Below, one piece after another: positions 1 through 7,783 of a DNA stretch of 64,000 nucleotides (position 1 is the first letter of the stretch; every line of letters starts with the position of its first letter). A program made the position numbers and the translations under genes. Location: positions 1 to 64,000 of the forward strand of contig JBFWVM010000007.1 in NCBI GenBank assembly GCA_050246735.1, read 5' to 3'. Below the pieces are notes generated by a model that searched no databases, was not told where the DNA came from, and saw only the letters and a program-made list of their open reading frames with translations. The stretch comes from Taklimakanibacter sp050246735. Its GTDB lineage: Bacteria; Pseudomonadota; Alphaproteobacteria; Rhizobiales; Aestuariivirgaceae.

Positions 1-1
1 C

Positions 2-1672
2 ATCACCATCGACGTCGCCTATCGCGCCTTCACCACCGACAAGCGCAAGTTCATCGTCGCCGACACGCCGGGCCACGAGCAATATACCCGCAACATGGCG
101 ACCGGCGCCTCGACCGCCGATCTCGCCGTCATCCTGATCGACGCGCGCAAGGGGGTGCTGACCCAGACGCGGCGCCATTCCTTCATCGCCACCCTGCTCG
201 GCATCGGGAACATCGTGGTCGCCGTCAACAAGATGGACCTCATGGACTACCGCCGCGACGTCTTCCAGGCGATCGAGGAGGACTACCGCGCCTTTGCCGC
301 GAGTCTGGGCCTGCGGGACTTCACCTGCATTCCCCTGTCGGCGCTCAAGGGCGACAATGTCATCGAGCCCTCCGCGGCCATGCCTTGGTATCATGGACCG
401 ACGCTTATGGCGCATCTCGAAAGCGTGCCCATAGGCGGCGAGGGGGTCGACGGCGCATTCCGCCTGCCGGTGCAATGGGTCAACCGGCCGAACCAGGCCT
501 TCCGCGGCTTTTCCGGCAACATCGTCGAGGGCGAGATCCGGCCCGGAGACGAGATCCGCGCCGTGCCTTCGGGACGCACCTCGAAGGTCGCGCGCATCGT
601 GACCTATGACGGCGATCTCGACAGGGCGGTGTCCGGCCAGGCGGTGACCCTCACGCTCGCCGACGAGATCGACGTCAGCCGCGGCGACGTGATCTGTGCT
701 TCGGCATCGCCGCTCGCCGTCGCCGACAAGTTCGAGACCCGCATCCTGTGGATGAACGACGAGGAGATGCTTCCCGGCCGCCCCTACCTCGTCAAAACCG
801 GGGCGGTCACCCTTCCGGGGACGTTCGAGGCGCCGAAATACAAGATCAACGTCAACACGCTCGAGCACGTGGCGGCGAAGACTCTCGGCCTCAACGAGAT
901 CGGTGTCGCCAATCTCGACCTCGACCGCGCCATCGCCTTTGCGCCCTATGGCGAGAACCGCCATCTCGGCAGCTTCATCGTCATCGACCGCTTCTCCAAC
1001 AACACGGTCGGCATGGGGCTGATCAATTTCGCGCTGCGCCGCGCGTCCAACATCCATTGGCAGGCGATGGACGTGAACAAGGGCTCGCGCGCCGCCAAGG
1101 CCGGCCAGAAGCCCACCATCCTGTGGTTCACCGGCCTTTCCGGCTCCGGCAAGTCGACCGTCGCCAATCTGGTGGAGAAGCGGCTGCATGCCGCCGGCCA
1201 CATGACCTACCTGCTCGACGGCGACAATGTCCGCCACGGGCTCAACAAGGACCTGGGCTTCACCGACGCCGACCGGGTGGAGAACATCCGCCGCGTCGCC
1301 GAGGTGGCGAAGCTGATGGTCGATGCCGGCCTCATCGTGCTCGTTTCCTTCATCTCGCCCTTCCGCTCGGAGCGGCTGATGGCGCGCGAGCTCGTCGATG
1401 CCGGCGAGTTCGTCGAGATCTTCGTCGACACGCCGCTCGCCGTCGCCGAGGCCCGCGACGTGAAGGGCCTCTACGCCAAGGCGCGGCGCGGCGAGATCAA
1501 GAACTTCACCGGCATCGATTCCGACTACGAGGCGCCGGAGAAGCCCGAGCTCCGTCTCGACACGACGAAGCTCTCCGCCGAAGAGGCGGCCCAGATGATC
1601 ATGGCGCATCTGATGGAGGCCGGGCGGCTGACGCCCGATATCCCGGTCACCGACCCGCCGGGCTTCCAATGA
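2..1672 (+). CDS. cysNC: Bifunctional sulfate adenylyltransferase large subunit / adenylylsulfate kinase (CysN/CysC fusion), 5' end missing
   Basis: The two activities are GTP-dependent formation of adenosine phosphosulfate (with CysD) and its phosphorylation to PAPS. The reading frame is already open at base 2, so the N-terminus with the G1 P-loop lies left of the window. Visible GTPase motifs are DTPGH (G3, about base 62) and NKMD (G4, about base 225), followed by EF-Tu-like beta-barrel domains. The C-terminal kinase begins near base 1100 with the P-loop GLSGSGKST and contains the DGDNVRHGLN segment and a FISPFRSER stretch, typical of CysC. The fusion is common in rhizobia (NodQ type). The stop overlaps the next start as ATGA, so the two genes are probably co-translated. 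cysD would be expected just upstream, outside the window. Confidence 0.95.
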   Translation: MTIDVAYRAFTTDKRKFIVADTPGHEQYTRNMATGASTADLAVILIDARKGVLTQTRRHSFIATLLGIGNIVVAVNKMDLMDYRRDVFQAIEEDYRAFAASLGLRDFTCIPLSALKGDNVIEPSAAMPWYHGPTLMAHLESVPIGGEGVDGAFRLPVQWVNRPNQAFRGFSGNIVEGEIRPGDEIRAVPSGRTSKVARIVTYDGDLDRAVSGQAVTLTLADEIDVSRGDVICASASPLAVADKFETRILWMNDEEMLPGRPYLVKTGAVTLPGTFEAPKYKINVNTLEHVAAKTLGLNEIGVANLDLDRAIAFAPYGENRHLGSFIVIDRFSNNTVGMGLINFALRRASNIHWQAMDVNKGSRAAKAGQKPTILWFTGLSGSGKSTVANLVEKRLHAAGHMTYLLDGDNVRHGLNKDLGFTDADRVENIRRVAEVAKLMVDAGLIVLVSFISPFRSERLMARELVDAGEFVEIFVDTPLAVAEARDVKGLYAKARRGEIKNFTGIDSDYEAPEKPELRLDTTKLSAEEAAQMIMAHLMEAGRLTPDIPVTDPPGFQ

Positions 1673-2676
1673 GCACGGGCTCCATACGCTTCACCTGGCT
1701 GAACGGGCCCGATATCGAGCGGCTCGCGATGAGCGATGCGGAGATCCTGGCGGCGGTGGAAGGCGGCCTCAAAGCGCAAGGCGAGGGCCGGACGGTCATC
1801 GAGCCGCGCATGCATCTCACGCCCGATCCCGCCTTCCGTGGCCATTTCAACGTGCTGCGCGGCTATGTGGCGCCGCTCGGCCTCGCCGGCGTCAAGATCG
1901 TCGGCGACTATGTCGACAACTGGCAGAAGGGCCTGCCCTCGGAGATGGCCCTGCTCAATCTCTTCGATCCCAGGACCGGCATGCCGGTCGCCATCCTCGA
2001 TGCCACCGCCATCACCGAGATGCGCACCGGGGCGCTGACGGCGCTGGGCGCCCGCCATCTGGCGCGCCGGAACTCCAGGATCCTCGGCCATGTCGGCGCG
2101 CGCGGCACGTCCTACTGGAACGTCCGCCTGCTCGACCATTTCTTCGGCTTCGACGAGATCCGCGTCCATTCGCGGCGCAGGGAGAGCCGCGAGGCCTTCG
2201 CCAAGCGGCTCGAGCGCGATCTCGGCAAGACCATCGTCGTCACCGGGGACTGGCGGGACTGTCTCGACGGCGCCGACATACTGGTCGAGGCCTCCCGCCT
2301 CGAAAGGCGCGAGGAGATCTTCAGGACGGCCTGGATCCGGAAAGGCGCCTGCGTGATCCCTTACGGCACGGTGAGCGCGCTCGAGCTTTCGATGACGTCG
2401 GTCATGGACAAGATCGTCATCGACGATTTCAGCCAGTTCCGGGCGGGCAAGCTCGGCGCGCTCAGGCCGCATATCGATGCCGGCCTCGTCAGCGAGGCGA
2501 CGGTGCATGGCGAGCTTTGCGAGATCGTCGCCGGCAGGAAGCCGGGCCGCGAGAGTGACGACGAGACGATCCTCTTCTGGCATAGGGGCCTGTCGCTCTC
2601 CGACATCGCGCTCGGCGCCGCCATGCTGGAAAAGGCCAAGGCGCTCGGCATCGGCCAGACGCTGGTCTATGCCTGA
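1669..2676 (+). CDS. Ornithine cyclodeaminase / mu-crystallin family protein
   Basis: A 335-residue protein of the ornithine cyclodeaminase / mu-crystallin family. Members are NAD(P)-dependent cyclodeaminases or imine/amino-acid dehydrogenases. Family hallmarks are the segment VKIVGDYVDNWQKGLPS followed by a Rossmann unit near residues 125-150 (RILGHVGARGTSYWNVRLL). The nucleotide loop is unusual: GHVGARGTSYWN replaces the common G-x-G-x-QA pattern, so cofactor use or substrate may differ from true ornithine cyclodeaminase. The ATG start overlaps the cysNC stop (ATGA), which points to translational coupling with sulfate activation. That partnership is not one I recognise. Family assignment is firm; substrate is unknown. 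Confidence 0.8.
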   Translation: MSTGSIRFTWLNGPDIERLAMSDAEILAAVEGGLKAQGEGRTVIEPRMHLTPDPAFRGHFNVLRGYVAPLGLAGVKIVGDYVDNWQKGLPSEMALLNLFDPRTGMPVAILDATAITEMRTGALTALGARHLARRNSRILGHVGARGTSYWNVRLLDHFFGFDEIRVHSRRRESREAFAKRLERDLGKTIVVTGDWRDCLDGADILVEASRLERREEIFRTAWIRKGACVIPYGTVSALELSMTSVMDKIVIDDFSQFRAGKLGALRPHIDAGLVSEATVHGELCEIVAGRKPGRESDDETILFWHRGLSLSDIALGAAMLEKAKALGIGQTLVYA

Positions 2677-2715
2677 CGCATCACGGGTCCTTCGGTGCTC
2701 CCGGCATTGCCCGGC

Positions 2716-3126
2716 TCACGGCAGGACTGCGACGCCCGCCGCTTTGGCAGCGCTCACCAGCGCGGCATCGAGCGTGGCCAGCGGCAAACGTCGTCGCTGC
2801 GACAGCTCGAGATAGGCCGCGTCATAAATGGTGAGGCCATAGAGATCGGCGAGCTTGACCGTGGCGTCCCAGATGTGGGTGTTGGTGTCGGGATCGCTCA
2901 CGATGTCGAAATGAGTGAGTTCCGACAGCGCCGTGTCCCGGTATGCGGGATCGATGCGCTTACGCCGAACCGCCGTCTGAAGGGCATTGGCCACCTCGGC
3001 GTGCCAGTGAAGCGGGACAACCGCACCGGTCTGGGATACTTGCCGCAGCAGCGCATCGGTTGCCGCATTTGCTTCGTCGGGAAAATACCACGTGAGCGTC
3101 AACGAGCTGTCTATGACCAGACTCAC
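2716..3126 (-). CDS. vapC: PIN-domain ribonuclease toxin, VapC family
   Basis: A 136-residue PIN-domain protein, the usual size for VapC toxins, which are Mg-dependent RNases. The first PIN acidic residue is in LVIDSSLTLTWYF near the N-terminus. A conserved Glu lies in HAEVANAL, and the C-terminal acidic pair is in YDAAYLELS and LATLDAAL. The start is GTG at 3124-3126 and overlaps the antitoxin stop as GTGA, so toxin translation depends on antitoxin translation. All four acidic positions appear intact, so the toxin looks functional. Its stop lies about 40 bases from the stop of the convergent cyclodeaminase-like gene. Confidence 0.88.
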   Translation of the reverse strand: MSLVIDSSLTLTWYFPDEANAATDALLRQVSQTGAVVPLHWHAEVANALQTAVRRKRIDPAYRDTALSELTHFDIVSDPDTNTHIWDATVKLADLYGLTIYDAAYLELSQRRRLPLATLDAALVSAAKAAGVAVLP

Positions 3127-3365
3127 GGGCGCCCTTCGTTCACGAGATCCTTGATCCTTATCCCGCCAAGGGACTTGCCTTGGCGGTTGGCGATGATCCG
3201 TTCCGCCGCCAGGCGCCCCTCCTCGCGGTCGACCCTGCCGGTCTCCCGCACCAGCCGCGCAATTCTTTTGCCGCGGCGCGTGATGACGACTTCCTCACCC
3301 CGCTCCACAAGGTCGAGCAGGGTTCCCAGGGTGTTTTTCGCCTCGAAGGCGCCAATCTCGCGCAT
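3123..3365 (-). CDS. vapB: Phd/YefM-type antitoxin of the VapBC pair
   Basis: An 80-residue protein beginning MREIGAFEAKNTLGTLLDLV, the typical Phd/YefM fold start. It continues with the ERGEEVVITRRGKRIARLV strand-rich DNA-binding segment and a basic, probably disordered C-terminal tail that would wrap the toxin. The ATG at 3363-3365 is chosen over the longer upstream reading because of a strong GGAGG ribosome site four bases before it and because family homology starts exactly there. The toxin start overlaps the stop. Antitoxins of this family usually repress their own operon from the promoter just upstream, here 3366-3438. Confidence 0.88.
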   Translation of the reverse strand: MREIGAFEAKNTLGTLLDLVERGEEVVITRRGKRIARLVRETGRVDREEGRLAAERIIANRQGKSLGGIRIKDLVNEGRP

Positions 3366-3438
3366 CGATCCTCCACAATCCAGCTGATCTAGCTTATTGC
3401 ATGCAGAAAAGCAAGAACAGAACAGCAACCAAGGACGC

Positions 3439-4935
3439 CTAAGACGCGGCCTGGATGAGCTCGCCCGCCCTGACCAGATCAGACGCGATCCTTTCGACCT
3501 CGCGTCCGAGCGGCCGATCGTCGTCGATGAAGGACGAGACGGCTCGGACGCAGGCATGGACCGGCGCCAGTTTTGCGGGCAACTGCGTAAGGCCCGCGAG
3601 ATCGACGGCCTGGGCGCCGGCCATCAGTTCGAGCGCCGTGAGGAGATCGAGACGGTCGAGAAGCTCGGCGAGCTTCTGGGCCGCGAGCGCGGAGAAGGTC
3701 GCGGCATCCTCCTGACCGTCGGCATTCTGGCTGGGCAGGATCGGCACCGGATTGGCCAGATGGACGATCTCGGCGCGCAGGGCCTCGGCCGGCTTGAGCA
3801 GCGGCGCGAAGCCGGCGCGGTCCGCATGGGTAGAGGAGAGGAGCGGCGGCAGGTCGGAGAAGGACGGGCTCATCAGCTTGGCGATGCGCGACACCGCATC
3901 GGTCGCGGCGAGCGCCAGCGCCCGCGCGACGCCGTCGAGTGCCAGCGTCAGATGCGGCATGTGGAAATTGCTGGTGCCGATGATCTTCTCTTCGTCGAGC
4001 AGCACGACAGGATTGTCGGCGACCGTGTTGAGCTCGATCGCGAGCGCCGCTTCGAGGCGCCCCACTTCCGCATAGGCCGCGCCATGGACCTGCGGCAGGC
4101 AGCGGAACGACAGGGGGTCCTGGAAGCGCCGCGCCGTGCCGTCCCCGGCCCCGCCATCGATGAGCGCCAGGAGTTCGTCGCCCGCCTCGACCTCGCCGGG
4201 CTGCGGCCGGATGCGGGTCGCAGGCTTCGCGAAAGGCGTCGGATTGCCGCGGAAGCCGACGAAGGAGAGCGCGCCGGCGACCTGCAGCGACGTCACGGCG
4301 CGACGCGCGCGGGCGGCCGCGAGCGCCCCGAGGCCGACCGAGAAGGCGGTCGAATTGCACAGCACCTGCCCGTCCTTGGGCGCCAGGGCGAGCGGCGCCA
4401 GGCCAGCCGCGGCGAGCGCCTCGCGCGCCGGGCGGCGCGCGCCGTCGACCAGGATCTCGCCTTCCCCGATGAGCGCATGCGGCAGCGCCGCCATCGCGAC
4501 GAGATCGCCGGCGCCGATCGAGGCGTGACGCGGCATCACCGGCACGATGTTGCGGTTGAGCACCAGGGCGAGATGGTCCGCGACCGCCGGGCTCGCGCCG
4601 GCGGCGCCCGAGAGCAGCGTGTTGAGCCGCGTCACCATGACGGCGCGCGCTTCCGGCGCCGTCAGGGGCGGGCCGAGCCCCTGCGCGCGGCCGCGCACCA
4701 TGCGCAGGCTGAATTGCGCCAGGGCCTCCGCGGGCAGCATGCTCCCGGCACGGGCGCCGAGACCGGTATTGAGGCCATAGACCGGAATGCCGTCCTCGAG
4801 ATGCCGCTCGACGATCCGCCGGCCCCGCGCCAGCAAGGGCCGGGCGGCCTCCGCAATGACGACATTCTCTCCGAACGCGACCTTCTCGACGCTCCCGGGC
4901 GTCAGCGACCGGCCATCGAGGATCACGGGCGCCAT
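3439..4935 (-). CDS. HutH/aromatic ammonia-lyase paralogue lacking the MIO serine
   Basis: A 498-residue member of the histidine/phenylalanine ammonia-lyase superfamily. It keeps YGLNTGLG (residues 53-60), LCNSTAFSVG, SFRCLPQVHG and NPVVLL. The cofactor loop reads ASIGAGDLVAMA (138-149), where the canonical HutH in this window has GSVGASGDLAPLA. One residue, the Ser of the Ala-Ser-Gly triad that cyclises to MIO, is absent. The canonical QDPYSFRC is QDPLSFRC here, so a conserved active-site Tyr is also gone. It therefore probably does not deaminate histidine by the standard MIO mechanism. The ATG overlaps the end of hutG by 13 bases, so the two are co-translated. It could be an isomerase, a different lyase or a binding protein; the function is unknown. 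Confidence 0.8.
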   Translation of the reverse strand: MAPVILDGRSLTPGSVEKVAFGENVVIAEAARPLLARGRRIVERHLEDGIPVYGLNTGLGARAGSMLPAEALAQFSLRMVRGRAQGLGPPLTAPEARAVMVTRLNTLLSGAAGASPAVADHLALVLNRNIVPVMPRHASIGAGDLVAMAALPHALIGEGEILVDGARRPAREALAAAGLAPLALAPKDGQVLCNSTAFSVGLGALAAARARRAVTSLQVAGALSFVGFRGNPTPFAKPATRIRPQPGEVEAGDELLALIDGGAGDGTARRFQDPLSFRCLPQVHGAAYAEVGRLEAALAIELNTVADNPVVLLDEEKIIGTSNFHMPHLTLALDGVARALALAATDAVSRIAKLMSPSFSDLPPLLSSTHADRAGFAPLLKPAEALRAEIVHLANPVPILPSQNADGQEDAATFSALAAQKLAELLDRLDLLTALELMAGAQAVDLAGLTQLPAKLAPVHACVRAVSSFIDDDRPLGREVERIASDLVRAGELIQAAS

Positions 4936-5708
4936 GCGAGCATGGCTTCGGCGATCCGGCGCAGGACCGGCTTGAGCTTCGCCGTCTTGCCTGGATCGAG
5001 GCGGTTCGAGCCGTCGGTCAGATGGCTGTCCTGGCCCTTCTCCATCTGCACGGCATGCACATTGTCGGACGGCCTGCCGAAGTGGCGGGTGATGTGGCCG
5101 CCGACGAAGCGGCCGTTGACGACATGGGTGAAGCCGCTCTCCCGCATGACCCGCGCGATCGCGGCCTCGAGCGCCCCGGCGCAGCTTGCGCCATGGACGG
5201 TGCCGAGATTGAGATCGGGAAGGGTGCCCGCAAACAGCCGCGGCACGCGCGACGCGATCGAATGGCAGTCGAACAGCAGCGCATAGCCGTGAAGCTGCTT
5301 CACCCGCGCGATCTCGGCGGCGAGTCGGTCGTGATAAGGCTGCCAGTAGGTCTGGCGCCGCGCCGCCACTTCAGCGGCGGCGACCTCCTGGCCGTCCCGA
5401 TAGATCGGCGTGCCGTCGAACTCGATCGGCGGGCACAGGCCGGTCGTCGCCTGGCCCGGATAGAGGCTCTCGTCCTCGGGCGGACGGTTGAGGTCGATCA
5501 CATAGCGGCTGACATTGGCGCGGATCGTCGTCGCATCGAGCGCGGGCGCGAAATCATAGAGCTGCTCGACATGCCAGTCGGTGTCGGGAAGCGTCCGCGC
5601 ATGCGGCGTCAGGCGCTCTGCGATATCGGCCGGAAGGTCGGTGCCGGCATGCGGCACGGAAAAAATGAGCGGACCCTTGCCCGCATGAACGTCATAGAGC
5701 TTCGTCAC
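4923..5708 (-). CDS. hutG: N-formylglutamate amidohydrolase
   Basis: A 261-residue N-formylglutamate amidohydrolase, hydrolysing N-formylglutamate to glutamate and formate, the last step of the HutF branch of histidine degradation. Visible motifs are FSVPHAGTDLP near residue 15, DTDWHVEQLYDF, SRYVIDLNRPPEDES, LLFDCHSI and NGRFVGGHIT, which carry the metal-binding and catalytic residues of the family. The GTG at 5706-5708 is chosen because GAGGG precedes it by six bases and homology begins there; the longer open frame upstream has no family similarity. It lies about 4 kb from the rest of the hut genes, and its 3' end overlaps the MIO-less HutH paralogue. Confidence 0.9.
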   Translation of the reverse strand: MTKLYDVHAGKGPLIFSVPHAGTDLPADIAERLTPHARTLPDTDWHVEQLYDFAPALDATTIRANVSRYVIDLNRPPEDESLYPGQATTGLCPPIEFDGTPIYRDGQEVAAAEVAARRQTYWQPYHDRLAAEIARVKQLHGYALLFDCHSIASRVPRLFAGTLPDLNLGTVHGASCAGALEAAIARVMRESGFTHVVNGRFVGGHITRHFGRPSDNVHAVQMEKGQDSHLTDGSNRLDPGKTAKLKPVLRRIAEAMLAWRP

Positions 5709-5810
5709 GTCACGCCCTCGCTTGTCCGAAGCTATAGCATCGCGGAAACATCCGCGAAGCTCTTTTTCAGAGGCGGTGGACGCGATGAAGCGTAATCGGT
5801 ACAATGACGC

Positions 5811-5841
5811 CAAAGGCTTACCTCTCGTGGTGTAAGCTTTG
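5811..5841. promoter_or_regulatory. Imperfect inverted repeat in the hutG / CGNR divergent intergenic region
   Basis: CAAAGGCTTAC at 5811-5821 is mirrored by GTAAGCTTTG at 5832-5841, with one bulged base and a ten-base spacer. It lies directly in front of the CGNR-protein start and in the 136-base region between divergent genes, where an operator would sit. The CGNR protein could bind it, but that is inference. Confidence 0.4.
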
Positions 5842-5844
5842 CAT

Positions 5845-6435
5845 ATGAAACAGTCCGCCAGTCTGCACGGCCCCGTCCGGCTCAGGACGGATCGCGAGCC
5901 TGAGGCTTTCGCGCTGGCTTTCGTGAACACCCATGATCCGCTGCGTCCGGTGGTCGACCTTCTCGCCGATCCCGAGCATGTCCGGGCATTCCTGAGCGAA
6001 TGGTGCGAGATGGACTGGGATCTCGACTGGGGCGGGATGGCGCGGCGCCTGCAGCTCTTCCGCGATGAGTTGCGCGGGGTTCTCGCCCGCTTCATCTCGG
6101 GCGACCTTCCGCTTCGCGATCTTGCCCGTGATCTCGACCGCCGGCTCATGCACTGGACCTGGATCGCGCAGTCCGCAGCGGAGGGAAATTCCCTTCGCCT
6201 CGTCTACGCGCCCTCGCCGCGCCTGCGGCCGGTGCAGCAGGTCGAGGCGATGGCGACGCGGGGCATCGGCGATCTGATCGCCGGGCTTGGGCCTCACCGC
6301 CTGCGCCAATGCCCATCTAGGCCCTGCGAGGAGATCTTCGCCGACCGCTCGAAATCCGGCCGCCGGCGTTTCTGCGGCAAGCGCTGCGCCACGCGCTACA
6401 ATGTGGCGATGTTCCGCAAGCGCAAGGCCACCTGA
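5845..6435 (+). CDS. CGNR zinc-finger (ABATE-domain) putative transcriptional regulator
   Basis: A 196-residue protein with an N-terminal ABATE-type region and a C-terminal CGNR-type zinc ribbon. The ribbon has four cysteines: QCPSRPC (about residues 152-158) and FCGKRC (about 177-182), followed by a basic tail. The signature CGNR itself reads CATR, a divergence at the third and fourth family positions, though all metal ligands remain. Family members are thought to be stress-linked DNA-binding regulators. ATG 5845 is preferred to the TTG two codons earlier. It is transcribed divergently from hutG, and an inverted repeat lies immediately before its start. The target genes are unknown. Confidence 0.75.
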   Translation: MKQSASLHGPVRLRTDREPEAFALAFVNTHDPLRPVVDLLADPEHVRAFLSEWCEMDWDLDWGGMARRLQLFRDELRGVLARFISGDLPLRDLARDLDRRLMHWTWIAQSAAEGNSLRLVYAPSPRLRPVQQVEAMATRGIGDLIAGLGPHRLRQCPSRPCEEIFADRSKSGRRRFCGKRCATRYNVAMFRKRKAT

Positions 6436-6566
6436 AGTCCGATGCCGCCGCCGACATCGATTAAATCTGCTGTCCCTCGCCGCCGATGCCTTCAACTTTG
6501 GCGGGATTTGCTCTATCTAACGCCCGAAGACCCGGCAGGAAGACTTCATCTGCCTGAGCTCGAGAC

Positions 6567-7649
6567 ATGAGCACGGAAATTGTCGACTTAGTCTACGAAG
6601 CCGCGTTCATCCCGGAGAAGTGGCCGGCCGTTCTCGCCCGGATCACCGATCGGGCGGCCTCGAAGGGCGGTGTGTTCATCGTGTTCGCCGACAACACGCG
6701 CATTCGTGGAAGAGCCATCCCGCCATTGCAGACCCTCATGGACGAGACCCTCGCCGACGAGACTTTGCGGCTGAGTCCCGTTGCCGCACTCGAACGCATG
6801 AACGCGGTGCGCCCGGCAAGCTTCATCGATCTCGACAGCTTCATGACGGCTGAGGAGATCAGGGACGATCCGTTGCGCATCAGATTGCGCGCCCGCGGCC
6901 TGGGCAGGCAGGCCGGCACGGCCATAGCCATGCCGAGCGGCGAGGTGGCGATGTTCGTCTTCGAACGCGGGCTGGATGAGGGCGCCCACGGGCCGGAGAC
7001 CTTTGCCTTCCTCGATGGCCTGAGGCCCGACCTGGCGCGAGCCAGCCTCGCCGCGGCGCGACTCGGGCTGGAACAGGCGCGCGGCGCCGTGGAGGCCATG
7101 GCCATGATCGGGCTTCCGGCCGCCGTCCTCGCCGCCAATGGCCGCGTCAGGGTCACCAATGCGCTGTTCGACCGCGAGAAGACGCTTTTCACGACGACGG
7201 CCTTCGGTGGCGTCGCGCTCGCCGGTTCCGAAAGCAATCGCCTGTTTCAGCAGGCCTTGAGCACCACGAGCGGTAAGCCCGTATTGCGTTCCATTCCGGT
7301 GCACATGCCGACGGCGCCTGCACTTGTCCTGCACGTCCTGCCGCTCAGGCGCGACGCGCACGATCTCTTTTCCGGTGGCGACCTGCTTGTCGTCGCGACC
7401 TCGATCAGCGCGAGCGCGCTGGTTCCCTCGCCGACCATACTGACCGGGCTATTCGACCTCACGCCGGCGGAAGTGCGGCTCGCCACGGCGCTGGCCAGGG
7501 GCCTCAGCCTGAAGACGGCGGCGGCCGAAGCCGGCCTGCAGTTCTCGACCGTGCGGACCTATCTCAACCGCATTTTCCGCAAGACGGGAACCAGCCAGCA
7601 GAGCCAGTTGGTTGCTTTGCTGAAGTCGGCGCACCCGTTTCACCGGTGA
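6567..7649 (+). CDS. LuxR-type helix-turn-helix transcriptional regulator
   Basis: A 360-residue regulator whose last 65 residues form a LuxR/GerE helix-turn-helix. It begins at FDLTPAEVRLATALARGLS (about residue 295) and includes TAAAEAGLQFSTVRTYLNR as the recognition region. The N-terminal 290 residues have no receiver domain and no obvious acyl-homoserine-lactone pocket. They look like a PAS/GAF-like sensory region, a layout frequent in Hyphomicrobiales orphan LuxR proteins. It precedes the Ser/Gly repeat protein gene by 134 bases on the same strand and could control it. The signal is unknown. Confidence 0.8.
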   Translation: MSTEIVDLVYEAAFIPEKWPAVLARITDRAASKGGVFIVFADNTRIRGRAIPPLQTLMDETLADETLRLSPVAALERMNAVRPASFIDLDSFMTAEEIRDDPLRIRLRARGLGRQAGTAIAMPSGEVAMFVFERGLDEGAHGPETFAFLDGLRPDLARASLAAARLGLEQARGAVEAMAMIGLPAAVLAANGRVRVTNALFDREKTLFTTTAFGGVALAGSESNRLFQQALSTTSGKPVLRSIPVHMPTAPALVLHVLPLRRDAHDLFSGGDLLVVATSISASALVPSPTILTGLFDLTPAEVRLATALARGLSLKTAAAEAGLQFSTVRTYLNRIFRKTGTSQQSQLVALLKSAHPFHR

Positions 7650-7783
7650 ACGGCGGACCTATCGGCGCGCAAAGCGCTCATTCGCTTCATTTTAGCATCA
7701 TATGGTGATTGGCGGCTCCTGGCTTTGCCGGCACTTTCCGGACGACGGCGGGAAAGGACAACGGATACTCAGGAGCGAAGATC

